A stretch of 22,550 nt of DNA from an uncultured Candidatus Saccharibacteria bacterium (lineage in GTDB: Bacteria; Patescibacteria; Saccharimonadia; Saccharimonadales; UBA6022): contig CAMPHY010000005.1 in assembly GCA_946886125.1 (NCBI GenBank), positions 1-22,550 on the forward strand. Reading direction: 5' to 3'. The notes beneath the pieces are model-generated. The model saw only the letters and a list, made by a program, of their open reading frames with translations. It was not told where the DNA came from and made no database searches. The position numbers and the translations under genes are program-made. This document shows positions 14,502 to 21,637 of the stretch, piece after piece (the first letter of the stretch is position 1; every line of letters begins with the position of its first letter).

Positions 14502-14564
14502 GAGATGGCGCTACTTGGCGAGGGTTCGTGAAAACAGGTTCTCATCTCGCGCGTAAATTCGTAC

Positions 14565-14581
14565 AAATTGATTATCAATTT
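14565..14581. repeat. AT-rich inverted repeat downstream of the pseudouridine synthase gene
   Basis: AAATTGA (14565-14571) and TCAATTT (14575-14581) are perfect reverse complements around a 3-base loop. It lies 45 bases past the minus-strand stop at 14626 and may contribute weakly to transcript ending; it lacks GC pairs. Confidence 0.35.
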
Positions 14582-14625
14582 ACTCTAACATCAATAAATA
14601 TATAAATATTGAAAGAATATATCAT

Positions 14626-15321
14626 CTAAAGCATATTGACGATTTTTGTTTCACCAACTTTTATATCATCTAGTGCATAACCGCCAAAATTGACCCGATG
14701 TAGCTTCTTCACCTCATATCCTAGGCTGGCGAATGTGCGTCGAATCTGACGATTACGGCCTTCGCTCATACTTACCTGCCACTCGGTTCTGTTTGTGTCT
14801 GATAAGCGCTCGAGCATGAGCGTGCTAGTGCCGTCTTCAAGCTGGACACCGTAGTCACTGATCATTTGCTGGTGTAGTGGGGCTAACTCTTGATCAAGTC
14901 TAACTTTATAAATTTTCGTCTTTGCGAATTTCGGATGAGTCATTCGATACGTAAAGTCACCGTCATTAGTAAGGAGGATAATACCCGAGCTATTAAAATC
15001 AAGTCGGCCAACCGTTTTTAAGTCGTGGTATTGTTTAGGTAAAAGTTCATATATTGTCGGAAGATTACCCTGAGAACGTCTTGAGCAGACGTAGCCAACT
15101 GGCTTATGTAGGACGACGTAGATAAAATCAGTATCAGATCCAATTTGAGTCCCGTCGACAGTAATAGTATCTGTTTCAGAGATACGGGCACCTAGCGAAG
15201 CTGCCGTGCCATTTATCTGCACTCTTCCCTTCTCTATGAGATTATCAGCTTCACGGCGAGAAACACCTAGCTGCAAGGCAAGGTGTTTGTTGAGTCGGAG
15301 CATATGTGAATCGTCAGTCAT
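14626..15321 (-). CDS. RluB/RsuA-family rRNA pseudouridine synthase
   Basis: A 231-residue enzyme converting a specific uridine in rRNA to pseudouridine. An S4 RNA-binding domain comes first (about 8-55: RLNKHLALQLGVSRREADNLI). The catalytic domain has the HKPVGYVCS segment (about 72-80) and the signature GRLDFNSSGIILLTNDG with catalytic Asp108; EGRNRQIRR near 190 is also typical. RluB (23S), RluF and RsuA (16S) are alike, so the target base is not settled; length and S4 domain fit RluB-like enzymes. Two ATGs (15321 and 15303) could start it and neither has a strong ribosome site. It lies 15 bases after the response regulator gene and is probably the last gene of that operon. Confidence 0.9.
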   Translation of the reverse strand: MTDDSHMLRLNKHLALQLGVSRREADNLIEKGRVQINGTAASLGARISETDTITVDGTQIGSDTDFIYVVLHKPVGYVCSRRSQGNLPTIYELLPKQYHDLKTVGRLDFNSSGIILLTNDGDFTYRMTHPKFAKTKIYKVRLDQELAPLHQQMISDYGVQLEDGTSTLMLERLSDTNRTEWQVSMSEGRNRQIRRTFASLGYEVKKLHRVNFGGYALDDIKVGETKIVNML

Positions 15322-15336
15322 CAGCTTAGTATAGCA

Positions 15337-16281
15337 CTACTGCTGTGGCGGGTAGCTAGGAGGGGTGTTCTGTGGCGCAGAAGGTGCTGGGCGATTTGTT
15401 TCTTCAAAAGATATACCAGGATGGTCTTCTTGCGGGATTTGCGGTGGCGTATAAGGTGCTTGTTGTGGCATCGAAGGCGCTGGCGGCGCAACAGGAGATG
15501 GAGTATCTGCTTGCGTCGCACTGTCGAGCTCTTGGTTCATGAGGCTTGCAACATCTGGCATTGTGTTAGCAGGTGTTTCAATGGGGTGGATAATACGCTC
15601 GCCTAAATTAGCTGGCCGTGGAGAAGAAAACGGTGCGGTCGGCTGAGGAAGACTAAAGTCAGGGGTAGGATTTGGTGCTGTGGGTGTAGCTGGCACTTCT
15701 TGCTGCGGCGCTGGTGCTGGTACAGCTGGTTGAGGTGTCGTATCTTGTGGCTCAGCTGCTGGCGCAGGAGCTGGTTGAGGCATTGGTTGCTGCTGAGGTT
15801 GGCTTACGGTTTGCTCAGTTGGTCGTTCGGGAACGTATGGTTCAGCCTGACGAGTTGTTGGTTGCGGAGAGGGGCGGTTGAAGATTTGTTGCGGAGTCTG
15901 TTGTGTTACAGGAGCGTCGCCAAGTACTTCGTGAACTGTACGAACAACATCCTCTATGCCGACTTGAGATTTGACAAGATAACGATCTGCACCTAGTTGT
16001 TCGCCACGAGCACGCTGATCTTCACTGCTAAGCGCGGTCATCATGATTACTTTAATATCACGGGTTTCAGTGGTTGAGCGTAAGATATCGAGCATATCAA
16101 ATCCACTAATCTTAGGCATCATTACATCGCTTACAATGAGCTGCGGACGATCTTTGATCGCCATCGCCAATGCTTCTTCACCATCGCCAGCCGAGACAAT
16201 ATCGTAGCCCTCAGCCAGTAGGCGTACCCCGTAAATTTCTCTGAGGCTTTTGTCGTCTTCTACTAGCAAAATCTTGGTCAT
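15337..16281 (-). CDS. Response regulator receiver protein with long Pro-rich tail
   Basis: A 314-residue protein. Residues 1-125 form a CheY-like receiver: acidic pair Asp9/Asp10, phospho-acceptor Asp52 (LIVSDVMMP), Thr82 and Lys104. Residues about 130-314 are low-complexity and rich in Pro, Gln, Ala and Thr, with no DNA-binding or enzymatic output domain. It therefore cannot regulate genes in the ordinary way and may act by protein contact, perhaps through the tail. The ATG follows a clean AGGAG. The gene lies 51 bases after the histidine kinase gene, its obvious partner, which also ends in a Pro-rich tail. The receiver assignment is secure; the output is unknown. Confidence 0.9.
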   Translation of the reverse strand: MTKILLVEDDKSLREIYGVRLLAEGYDIVSAGDGEEALAMAIKDRPQLIVSDVMMPKISGFDMLDILRSTTETRDIKVIMMTALSSEDQRARGEQLGADRYLVKSQVGIEDVVRTVHEVLGDAPVTQQTPQQIFNRPSPQPTTRQAEPYVPERPTEQTVSQPQQQPMPQPAPAPAAEPQDTTPQPAVPAPAPQQEVPATPTAPNPTPDFSLPQPTAPFSSPRPANLGERIIHPIETPANTMPDVASLMNQELDSATQADTPSPVAPPAPSMPQQAPYTPPQIPQEDHPGISFEETNRPAPSAPQNTPPSYPPQQ

Positions 16282-16332
16282 AATTACTCCTATTGTACCT
16301 GTCGGTCGTAAAAAATACTATAGTTCTTATGG

Positions 16333-18450
16333 TTATTGTTGATTAGGCGGATCACTTCGTCCTGGAATGGTGATAGTTTGGGGACGAGATTGCATATATT
16401 GACTCGGATTTTGTTCAATAGAACTAAGAGGAGTGTTAGCTGCTTGGTATGGTGGTGTCATTGACACTGGGGTCGGTGCAGGCGTTGCTTGTACTGGTAC
16501 GGATGGCATAACAACAGGTGCTGTTGGTGGTGTGTAGCTTGATGACGGAGGTGTTACTGGCGCTACAGCAGGAGCTGGAGGTACGGGTGGCTGTATAGGT
16601 GGTTGCACTGCAGCGGACGCTGGAGGTTGAACCGGCACTGATGGCAGTGCTGGTGGCTGATCTACCGGCTGAATGACTGGCGCAGATTCCGCTGCATGTT
16701 CAATCAGACTCGTCGCCTCTTCGTGGCTGATACGCGGTACTTCAACGTAAAAGGTACTCCCCTTTTTATATTCGCTTTCTGCCCAGATACGACCGCCCAT
16801 TGTTTCGGCAAGTCGGCGACATAAATACAGGCCAAGTCCTGTTCCGCCGATCTCTCGTGTATCGGTATTGTCAACACGATAGAACTTCTGGAATAAGTGC
16901 GACATATCTTCCGCAGGTATCCCGATGCCGCTATCGCTCACGCTGATAACGACGTGTTCATTATCACCACCCACATCAATAATCACATCGCCTTTGGGCG
17001 TATATTTGATCGCATTTTCAACCAAATTCGCAATTACTTCTCGTAAATGGTCATTATCGAGATTAACGTAGAACACGGGCGTCAGACGCCGTTCATTATC
17101 TGACTGCATGCCTTCAGGGAGTGGCTTATATAGCATGCGTAAGCCTTTCTCTTCAGCCTTGGGGCGAAGACCTTCGACGACATCATGAGCAAATACCGTT
17201 ACGTCAATCACTTTTGGGTTATTAGATAAGCGACCATCCTCGGCTTTACTGACGTCAAGTAAGTCTTGAAATAAACGACCGAGGTGCTGGGCTGATTCAT
17301 GAGCTTTTTGAATAAAGTCACGAGCTTTATCATCAATTTGAGCGGTGCTTGGATTAAGTGCAAGTCCTAAGTAGCCTTCGATTGAGGCAACTGGTGTGCG
17401 CATTTCATGACTTGCGGTACTAATGAATTCCGCCTGCTCACGCTCTTCGGCTTTCTCTTTTGTGATGTCGCGAAATACAACGATGACGCCTGATCCAATT
17501 TGACCGACCGGTGAAGCAACGACTGATACAAGGAGTTTTCGACCTGTCTTTGTTGCTAGTGTTAAGTCGTTGGTTCGCTGAGGTTTATTGTCGACTAGAA
17601 CGTGTTGAATCGGATCGGTGGCGTTTGTCAGTTCTTCGCCTTTTGCACCATATAGCTGAAGAACGGATTTATAGCTCAGCGTTAAGGCATCCTGCTTGTC
17701 CCAGCCTAAGATACGTTGGGCGGCTGGATTAATGAGTTGAATAACCCCCTGCCGATCAATGGCAATCACACCATCGGCGATAGCGTTAATGACTGTTTCT
17801 GATTTGTTAGCTACCTCTGAAAGCTCATTGGCAAGATCGCGATACGCTCGGTCTTGGCCTGATTCATGGTCGGATTTACGATGCCAAATAATGAAGCTTA
17901 TTAGGAGCGGCAGTTCACCTGCAAGCACGATCGCAATAATAGTATCACGACTAATACTTCCTGCGCTTAGATATTCAAGTAGTAGGTAGGCATTGACGAG
18001 TCCAAGTAATGGCAAAAGTCCCCAGGCACCAAAAATACCCGAAAATACCGCTACGAGCATCCAGAGTGCGATGAAAGGTGAAGTAATATCGCCAGTTTCG
18101 AGGACGAGCAGTGAGGTGGTTGCAGCGAGTAGGCCATACACAATTAATGAGGCTTGAAAGATGTATTTTCGTGGTGTCCATAGATATGAGATAAAACTCA
18201 CAACCATAGTAACTCCGGCCAGTAGCGCCACCTGGTCGCTTACAAGAAGCGCGCTACTGATATTTGATACACCGGGAGCTACATACGCCCACGCATAAAG
18301 TCCAATCACTATGAGCCCTACAAAAAAGGTCGCCTCGCAGATGCGGCGATGCCAGAAGCGTGTTAACTCCAGTGGTTTAATGGTACTGCCCCCTATTTCA
18401 AAACTACTTGTGGTTATTATGACGTATTGTCCTTTATAGGACAAGGTCAA
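16333..18450 (-). CDS. Membrane sensor histidine kinase (PAS-HisKA-HATPase) with Pro-rich tail
   Basis: 705 residues in the longest frame. About six membrane helices (roughly 39-60, 64-90, 97-117, 125-143, 144-163 and 168-189) form an integral sensor with almost no extracellular domain. A PAS domain follows (about 213-330), then HisKA with the phospho-acceptor His348 (FISTASHEMRTP) and the HATPase domain: N box LVENAIKY, G1 DSGIGIP (Asp506), G2 GGTGLGL (535-541). Residues about 590-705 are Pro-rich. The start is unsettled: the TTG at 18450 lies upstream of a plausible promoter (18416-18444). Downstream of that promoter the first candidate is an ATT at 18381 behind AGGGGGC (682 residues). First gene of the kinase/regulator/pseudouridine-synthase operon. 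Confidence 0.92.
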   Translation of the reverse strand: MTLSYKGQYVIITTSSFEIGGSTIKPLELTRFWHRRICEATFFVGLIVIGLYAWAYVAPGVSNISSALLVSDQVALLAGVTMVVSFISYLWTPRKYIFQASLIVYGLLAATTSLLVLETGDITSPFIALWMLVAVFSGIFGAWGLLPLLGLVNAYLLLEYLSAGSISRDTIIAIVLAGELPLLISFIIWHRKSDHESGQDRAYRDLANELSEVANKSETVINAIADGVIAIDRQGVIQLINPAAQRILGWDKQDALTLSYKSVLQLYGAKGEELTNATDPIQHVLVDNKPQRTNDLTLATKTGRKLLVSVVASPVGQIGSGVIVVFRDITKEKAEEREQAEFISTASHEMRTPVASIEGYLGLALNPSTAQIDDKARDFIQKAHESAQHLGRLFQDLLDVSKAEDGRLSNNPKVIDVTVFAHDVVEGLRPKAEEKGLRMLYKPLPEGMQSDNERRLTPVFYVNLDNDHLREVIANLVENAIKYTPKGDVIIDVGGDNEHVVISVSDSGIGIPAEDMSHLFQKFYRVDNTDTREIGGTGLGLYLCRRLAETMGGRIWAESEYKKGSTFYVEVPRISHEEATSLIEHAAESAPVIQPVDQPPALPSVPVQPPASAAVQPPIQPPVPPAPAVAPVTPPSSSYTPPTAPVVMPSVPVQATPAPTPVSMTPPYQAANTPLSSIEQNPSQYMQSRPQTITIPGRSDPPNQQ
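18416..18444 (-). promoter_or_regulatory. Histidine kinase operon promoter overlapped by a palindrome
   Basis: Minus strand TTGTCC (18444-18439), 17-base spacer, CATAAT (18421-18416). The -35 is one arm of the palindrome TTGTCC-TTTATA-GGACAA (plus strand 18427-18444), a layout expected for a repressor or activator site. Confidence 0.5.
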
Positions 18451-18561
18451 GTTAAAAGAGTCTTAGTTTACTCTTATTACGACACATCTCAATCTGTTAG
18501 CAAGCGTAAGCTTTCCCACCTCTGGGGTGGTTCTGGACTCGAAATGAAAGCTCAAAAATGT

Positions 18562-18567
18562 TATAAT
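18562..18567 (+). promoter_or_regulatory. Extended -10 promoter of the small Pro-rich membrane protein
   Basis: TGT-TATAAT (TG at 18559-18560, TATAAT at 18562-18567) without a good -35. The start would be near 18574, leaving a 24-base leader that contains AAAGGAGG before the ATG at 18598. Confidence 0.6.
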
Positions 18568-18597
18568 AAAACTCCGATAAGGCGAAAGGAGGATACC

Positions 18598-19134
18598 ATG
18601 TTAACCATCAATAAACGCCTCATCAACAGTAAAACCAACCTACTTGGAGTGTCCATTGTAGCCGCCGGCTTCTTTGGTACATACGCGATGCTCAACGCTT
18701 TCGGGCCAAATACCGCAGATATCGCTACTACTCCATCCTCAAATGAACAGCGCAGAAACGATGACACAAACCTCCCTATTGTCACTCCCGCAAGTGTAAA
18801 TAGGACTACCGATAAAGAAACAGAAGAAGAGAAAGCTCAGTCTCAGGATTCTCAGGCGGAGTGGACAGCTGCGCCATTGACACGACCAATGCCATATCAG
18901 GCACCAGCGCCGCAACAATCAGCTCAACCAGCGTCACCGCAGCCTAAGCCTGCAGCACCGGCTGTTGATCCAGCTGAGCCAGTTGACGTGAAGCCTGAAG
19001 CACCGGAAGAAGTGATACCGCAGCCACAACCAAATCCAGACCCGACTGATCCGCCAGTTGAAGAGGATGACGACGGTGTAATTGAGACCATTGTGGACCC
19101 AGTTACAGACACTCTTCCTGGACTTGGTGACTAA
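18598..19134 (+). CDS. Membrane-anchored or secreted Pro/Glu-rich protein, unknown function
   Basis: A 178-residue protein. The ATG at 18598 is chosen for the strong AAAGGAGG in front and the promoter just upstream; the open frame reaches back to 18427 but that part holds the promoter. One hydrophobic segment near the N-terminus (about 15-35, LLGVSIVAAGFFGTYAMLNA) should anchor the protein or serve as a signal peptide. The rest is low-complexity: a charged part (about 50-85) then Pro/Gln/Ala-rich and acidic (PVEEDDDGVIETIVDPVTD). No folded domain or sorting motif is evident. It is transcribed away from the histidine kinase operon and has a strong terminator. A wall-spanning or spacer role is possible; function unknown. 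Confidence 0.72.
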   Translation: MLTINKRLINSKTNLLGVSIVAAGFFGTYAMLNAFGPNTADIATTPSSNEQRRNDDTNLPIVTPASVNRTTDKETEEEKAQSQDSQAEWTAAPLTRPMPYQAPAPQQSAQPASPQPKPAAPAVDPAEPVDVKPEAPEEVIPQPQPNPDPTDPPVEEDDDGVIETIVDPVTDTLPGLGD

Positions 19135-19153
19135 CTTGCAGAATAAAAGTAAC

Positions 19154-19184
19154 AAGCATCCATCACTATGATGGATGCTTTTAT
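19154..19184 (+). terminator. Terminator of the Pro-rich membrane protein gene
   Basis: AAGCATCCATC (19154-19164) pairs perfectly with GATGGATGCTT (19170-19180) around a 5-base loop, followed by a short TTT (19180-19182 onward). Confidence 0.82.
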
Positions 19185-19284
19185 GATTTCGTAAATCGTC
19201 AAAATGGTAGTTGTATATCACACGTGCTAATGGTGTACTTGCCCTTCTGCTCAGCTCGTTGGTTTCGATTCCTCCTATGGGGGG

Positions 19285-19313
19285 TTGACAAAATGCTATT
19301 AACTTGTTAATAT
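19285..19313 (+). promoter_or_regulatory. Strong promoter upstream of the glycosyltransferase leader
   Basis: TTGACA (19285-19290), 17-base spacer, TAATAT (19308-19313). The start would be near 19320, which leaves an unusually long leader of about 162 bases before the ATG at 19482. Confidence 0.8.
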
Positions 19314-19319
19314 ATGCAA

Positions 19320-19481
19320 GCTAATCCTTAGTGTTTGCTGAGAACAGCTTGAACATGAGGTAAGCACCTTAACATACTGGAAAGTAGAAGCATTCCCTTT
19401 GGATGTTGATATAGTTTTCGCATTTGTGATTACCGTAAGGTGTCAACGATGCGAAGACTATATCGCTAACAAAGGAGAATA
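19320..19481 (+). promoter_or_regulatory. Structured 5' leader of the glycosyltransferase operon, candidate riboregulator
   Basis: Successive hairpins are visible: GCTG/CAGC (19337-19348), TGAGGT/ACCTTA (19356-19371), TACT/AGTA with a GGAA loop (19375-19386), and CATTCC/GGATG (19391-19405). A 16-bp stem then pairs 19408-19423 with 19449-19464 (one G-U pair), its 25-base loop holding ACC-GTAA-GGT. The ribosome site AAAGGAGAAT (19471-19480) can pair with ATTCCCTTT (19392-19400) with one bulged A, which would close a stem around the 16-bp hairpin and hide the site. That pairing excludes the CATTCC/GGATG hairpin, so two alternative folds are possible. No riboswitch class I know matches. Confidence 0.55.
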
Positions 19482-20537
19482 ATGAAGACGGTAGCCGTTT
19501 TCGTTCCAGCATGGAACGAAGCAGAGACAATTGAAGGGACGCTACGGGCACTTTTGGCCCAACAGGCTAACGATGTTGTCATATCGGCTATCATCGTGGT
19601 AGCGAATAACTGCACAGACAACACCGCAGAAGTTGCTCGTCGAGTTATTGACGATCGCATCTGCGTGCTTGACATACCAATTTGTCCCGGCAAAAAGTCC
19701 GGTGCAATGAATATCGCCTGGCGGTATTTACGCGACAAAGGAATTTTGACCGACGTCATATTAACGGTAGACGCCGAAACCTTGTTGACCGATGGTGCCC
19801 TACAGGGTCTGTCGGACGCTATAGGTTGGCGTCGGCCGGTAGTATGTGCGCGGTATATGCCAAAAAGCAGTACTGGTCTGGTGCGACGTCTGCAAGCGCT
19901 TGAATATGCCAGGTTCGATGACAATCGATTGATTCGTGGCTGGCACTGCCAAGTAGCGTCAGGCGCGGCAGCGATGTATCGAACTTCGGTACTTGATGAA
20001 GTTGTTCGTACCACGGGTCGTCCTGGTCCATGGGACGAACATAGCTTAATTGAAGATTACGGTCTCACCCTAGATATTAAACAACTAGGATGGGGCGGCC
20101 CTCGGGTCGCTCCAGGGGCTATGGTACTTACCGACACTCCTGCTACTTGGCGTGAACTCTGGAAGCAGAGGATACGCTGGGGCCGTGGTGGTGTCGACGA
20201 GTGTCGAAAACGAGGCTGGACATCAGCAACACGACGTGACATCAGTGGGTATGGCGTTTTTGCAGTTAACCTTATGGTTCGACTGCTGGCCATTACCTAC
20301 ATAGTGTTGCTGCTGACATCCAGTCAGCTTCCGACCTATTCACTTATAGGGTTGGTGCCGATTGTACTTATGATGTACAACCGGATTGCCTCCCTTAAGA
20401 TCCTTACGACGTATAGCTGGAAAGACCGTTCATTGGTTTATCTAGTTCTCGTCGAAGATGCGTATGGCTTCCTTATGGAGATGGTTACGGCCACTTCCAT
20501 TTTGATGTCGTATCGAGGAAAGCGGCAAGCCTGGTAG
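19482..20537 (+). CDS. Family 2 glycosyltransferase (processive type, membrane-bound)
   Basis: A 351-residue inverting glycosyltransferase with a GT-A fold, likely adding sugars to a cell-surface polysaccharide. N-terminal VFVPAWNEAETI binds the nucleotide; GKKSGAMN (70-77) is typical of the chitin/hyaluronan/cellulose synthase group. The metal-binding DxD appears as DAE (97-99, VDAET), the catalytic acid as IEDYG (191-192), and the acceptor/translocation motif as QRIRW (229-233). C-terminal membrane helices are at about 257-281, 286-300 and 318-343. The QxxRW motif plus C-terminal helices favours a processive enzyme, but the sugar is not readable. AAAGGAG precedes the ATG. It is the first gene after a long structured leader and is followed 39 bases later by a small membrane protein. 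Confidence 0.9.
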   Translation: MKTVAVFVPAWNEAETIEGTLRALLAQQANDVVISAIIVVANNCTDNTAEVARRVIDDRICVLDIPICPGKKSGAMNIAWRYLRDKGILTDVILTVDAETLLTDGALQGLSDAIGWRRPVVCARYMPKSSTGLVRRLQALEYARFDDNRLIRGWHCQVASGAAAMYRTSVLDEVVRTTGRPGPWDEHSLIEDYGLTLDIKQLGWGGPRVAPGAMVLTDTPATWRELWKQRIRWGRGGVDECRKRGWTSATRRDISGYGVFAVNLMVRLLAITYIVLLLTSSQLPTYSLIGLVPIVLMMYNRIASLKILTTYSWKDRSLVYLVLVEDAYGFLMEMVTATSILMSYRGKRQAW

Positions 20538-20576
20538 GATGGTCCTGCTAGGTTGTTTTATCACGAAAGGTAAGAA

Positions 20577-20807
20577 ATGTCTGCATTCAATTCTTCAGTC
20601 AACGGCGGCTCAAGTGGCGGAGGGTTTTCCCTCAGCTCTGGTGCTACAACCGGTACGTTCGCCTCAGGGGGAGCCGGTGGTATCGCCGCTATGAGCAACT
20701 GGACTGGTTTCGCCATCGTCCTTTTCGGAGTGATGGCGATCTTCACGTGTGTCATGTTGCACCAAGCGGTGACGCGACATCGTCGCCGCCGTCTTGGCGC
20801 TCGCTAA
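20577..20807 (+). CDS. Small Gly/Ser-rich membrane protein, unknown function
   Basis: A 76-residue protein whose first 38 residues are almost all Gly, Ser, Ala and Thr (SSVNGGSSGGGFSLSSGATT), followed by one membrane helix (about 43-62, WTGFAIVLFGVMAIFTCVML) and a very basic end (RHRRRRLGAR). The charge places the Gly/Ser part outside and the end in the cytoplasm. A GAAAGG site precedes the ATG. It sits between a glycosyltransferase and a sortase-like gene, so an envelope role is likely: perhaps a glycosylated acceptor or an assembly partner. It resembles no family I know. Confidence 0.65.
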   Translation: MSAFNSSVNGGSSGGGFSLSSGATTGTFASGGAGGIAAMSNWTGFAIVLFGVMAIFTCVMLHQAVTRHRRRRLGAR

Positions 20808-20816
20808 GCTCTATGT

Positions 20817-20853
20817 ACACCCGGCGCTCCTTTTTGGAGTGCCGGGTGTACGC
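20817..20853 (+). repeat. 16-bp hairpin after the Gly/Ser-rich protein, no U-run
   Basis: GTACACCCGGCGCTCC (20817-20832) pairs with GGAGTGCCGGGTGTAC (20838-20853) with a single G-T pair and a TTTTT loop. The flank is GCCCCC, not U-rich, so it is not a standard intrinsic terminator; it may stabilise or process the mRNA between this gene and the sortase-like gene. Confidence 0.75.
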
Positions 20854-20926
20854 CCCCAACTTTCCAGTATGTTATTTCTATTTTTGCAATAATCCGCACA
20901 TTTTTGTGCAATATGAGAGTAAACAT

Positions 20927-21637
20927 ATGAGTATGCACAGCCCTGAAGACCAGCCGCTCCTACCTGAGCGCCGTCTCGTATTACGAGCGGCGGCCGTATT
21001 AGGTATGAGCGCTGTTCTTGGAGGCTGTGCGACGGAGCGCCCTGATAGTAAACGAATAGCTATCGAGCCATCGGAGACTATGACACCTACTGAAGAGGCG
21101 GTACCGCCGACGCCCGAGGTTACGCCATCAGCATCATCGATTGCTGCTGCTCGCCCTCATCGACTTATCATTCCTCCTTTGAACTTTGAAGGTACGGTTG
21201 ATAGTGCGATTCGCCCAGTTAAAGTACCCCACCGCGGCAACGACGTCTATTACAATCCACCAACAGACAACTTGATTTACTGGGCCGAGGGTTGTTCGTT
21301 GCCTGCATCGCCGTCTGAGGGTACGACGTATTTATTCGGTCATTCCGATGTCTCGCATGTTGTGGGCGGAGCGGTGTTTGATCGTCTCCCAGATCTTGAA
21401 CCGCGCGATAAAATAGAACTAACCACGGCACTTGGGCGTTTTGCGTATCGAGTAACAAAGAACTTGTCAATCCCCTACGATGAGCTTGCCAATCATACAG
21501 ATACCGGTGATTTCGGTGATGGTTCTGTAAAGAATCGACTTGTACTAGTAACCTGCCGGGTGCCAGATGCTGAATTAGATGTCGTCGGTTATAACACAGT
21601 CATCTGTGCTGATCAGGAAGAAGCATTGCCAATCTAG
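20927..21637 (+). CDS. Sortase-like lipoprotein (class E/F-type), Arg position atypical
   Basis: A 236-residue exported protein. I chose the ATG at 20927; GAGAG lies ahead of it at loose spacing, and a second ATG two codons on is possible. The N-terminus has twin arginines and a hydrophobic stretch ending in a lipobox (ERRLVLRAAAVLG ... AVLGGC, Cys34), so it may be a Tat- or Sec-exported lipoprotein. A Thr/Pro-rich linker spans 48-75. The sortase domain (about 78-228) has the catalytic His139 in TYLFGHSD and Cys210 in LVLVTC. The usual Arg about 8-12 residues after the Cys is not visible: the segment reads RVPDAELDVVGYNTVICA, with Arg211 directly after Cys. Sortases join LPXTG proteins to the wall or each other; the LPKTG protein at 10508 is a possible substrate. 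Confidence 0.82.
   Translation: MSMHSPEDQPLLPERRLVLRAAAVLGMSAVLGGCATERPDSKRIAIEPSETMTPTEEAVPPTPEVTPSASSIAAARPHRLIIPPLNFEGTVDSAIRPVKVPHRGNDVYYNPPTDNLIYWAEGCSLPASPSEGTTYLFGHSDVSHVVGGAVFDRLPDLEPRDKIELTTALGRFAYRVTKNLSIPYDELANHTDTGDFGDGSVKNRLVLVTCRVPDAELDVVGYNTVICADQEEALPI

Noticed and set aside
15337..15900. Possible DNA repeats in the Pro-rich tail of the regulator
   Set aside because: Codons for Pro, Gln and Ala recur but I could not find a regular repeat unit; it is compositional bias and not a tandem array.
15421..15996. Trp/Arg-rich plus-strand frames opposite the response regulator tail
   Set aside because: They are the complement of the Pro/Gln/Ala-rich codons of the regulator tail; low-complexity shadows without ribosome sites.
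19240..19284. tRNA-like 3' end (TTCGATTCC) before the glycosyltransferase promoter
   Set aside because: The bases on either side of the TTCGATT loop do not form a five-pair T stem and no acceptor or anticodon stem is found upstream.
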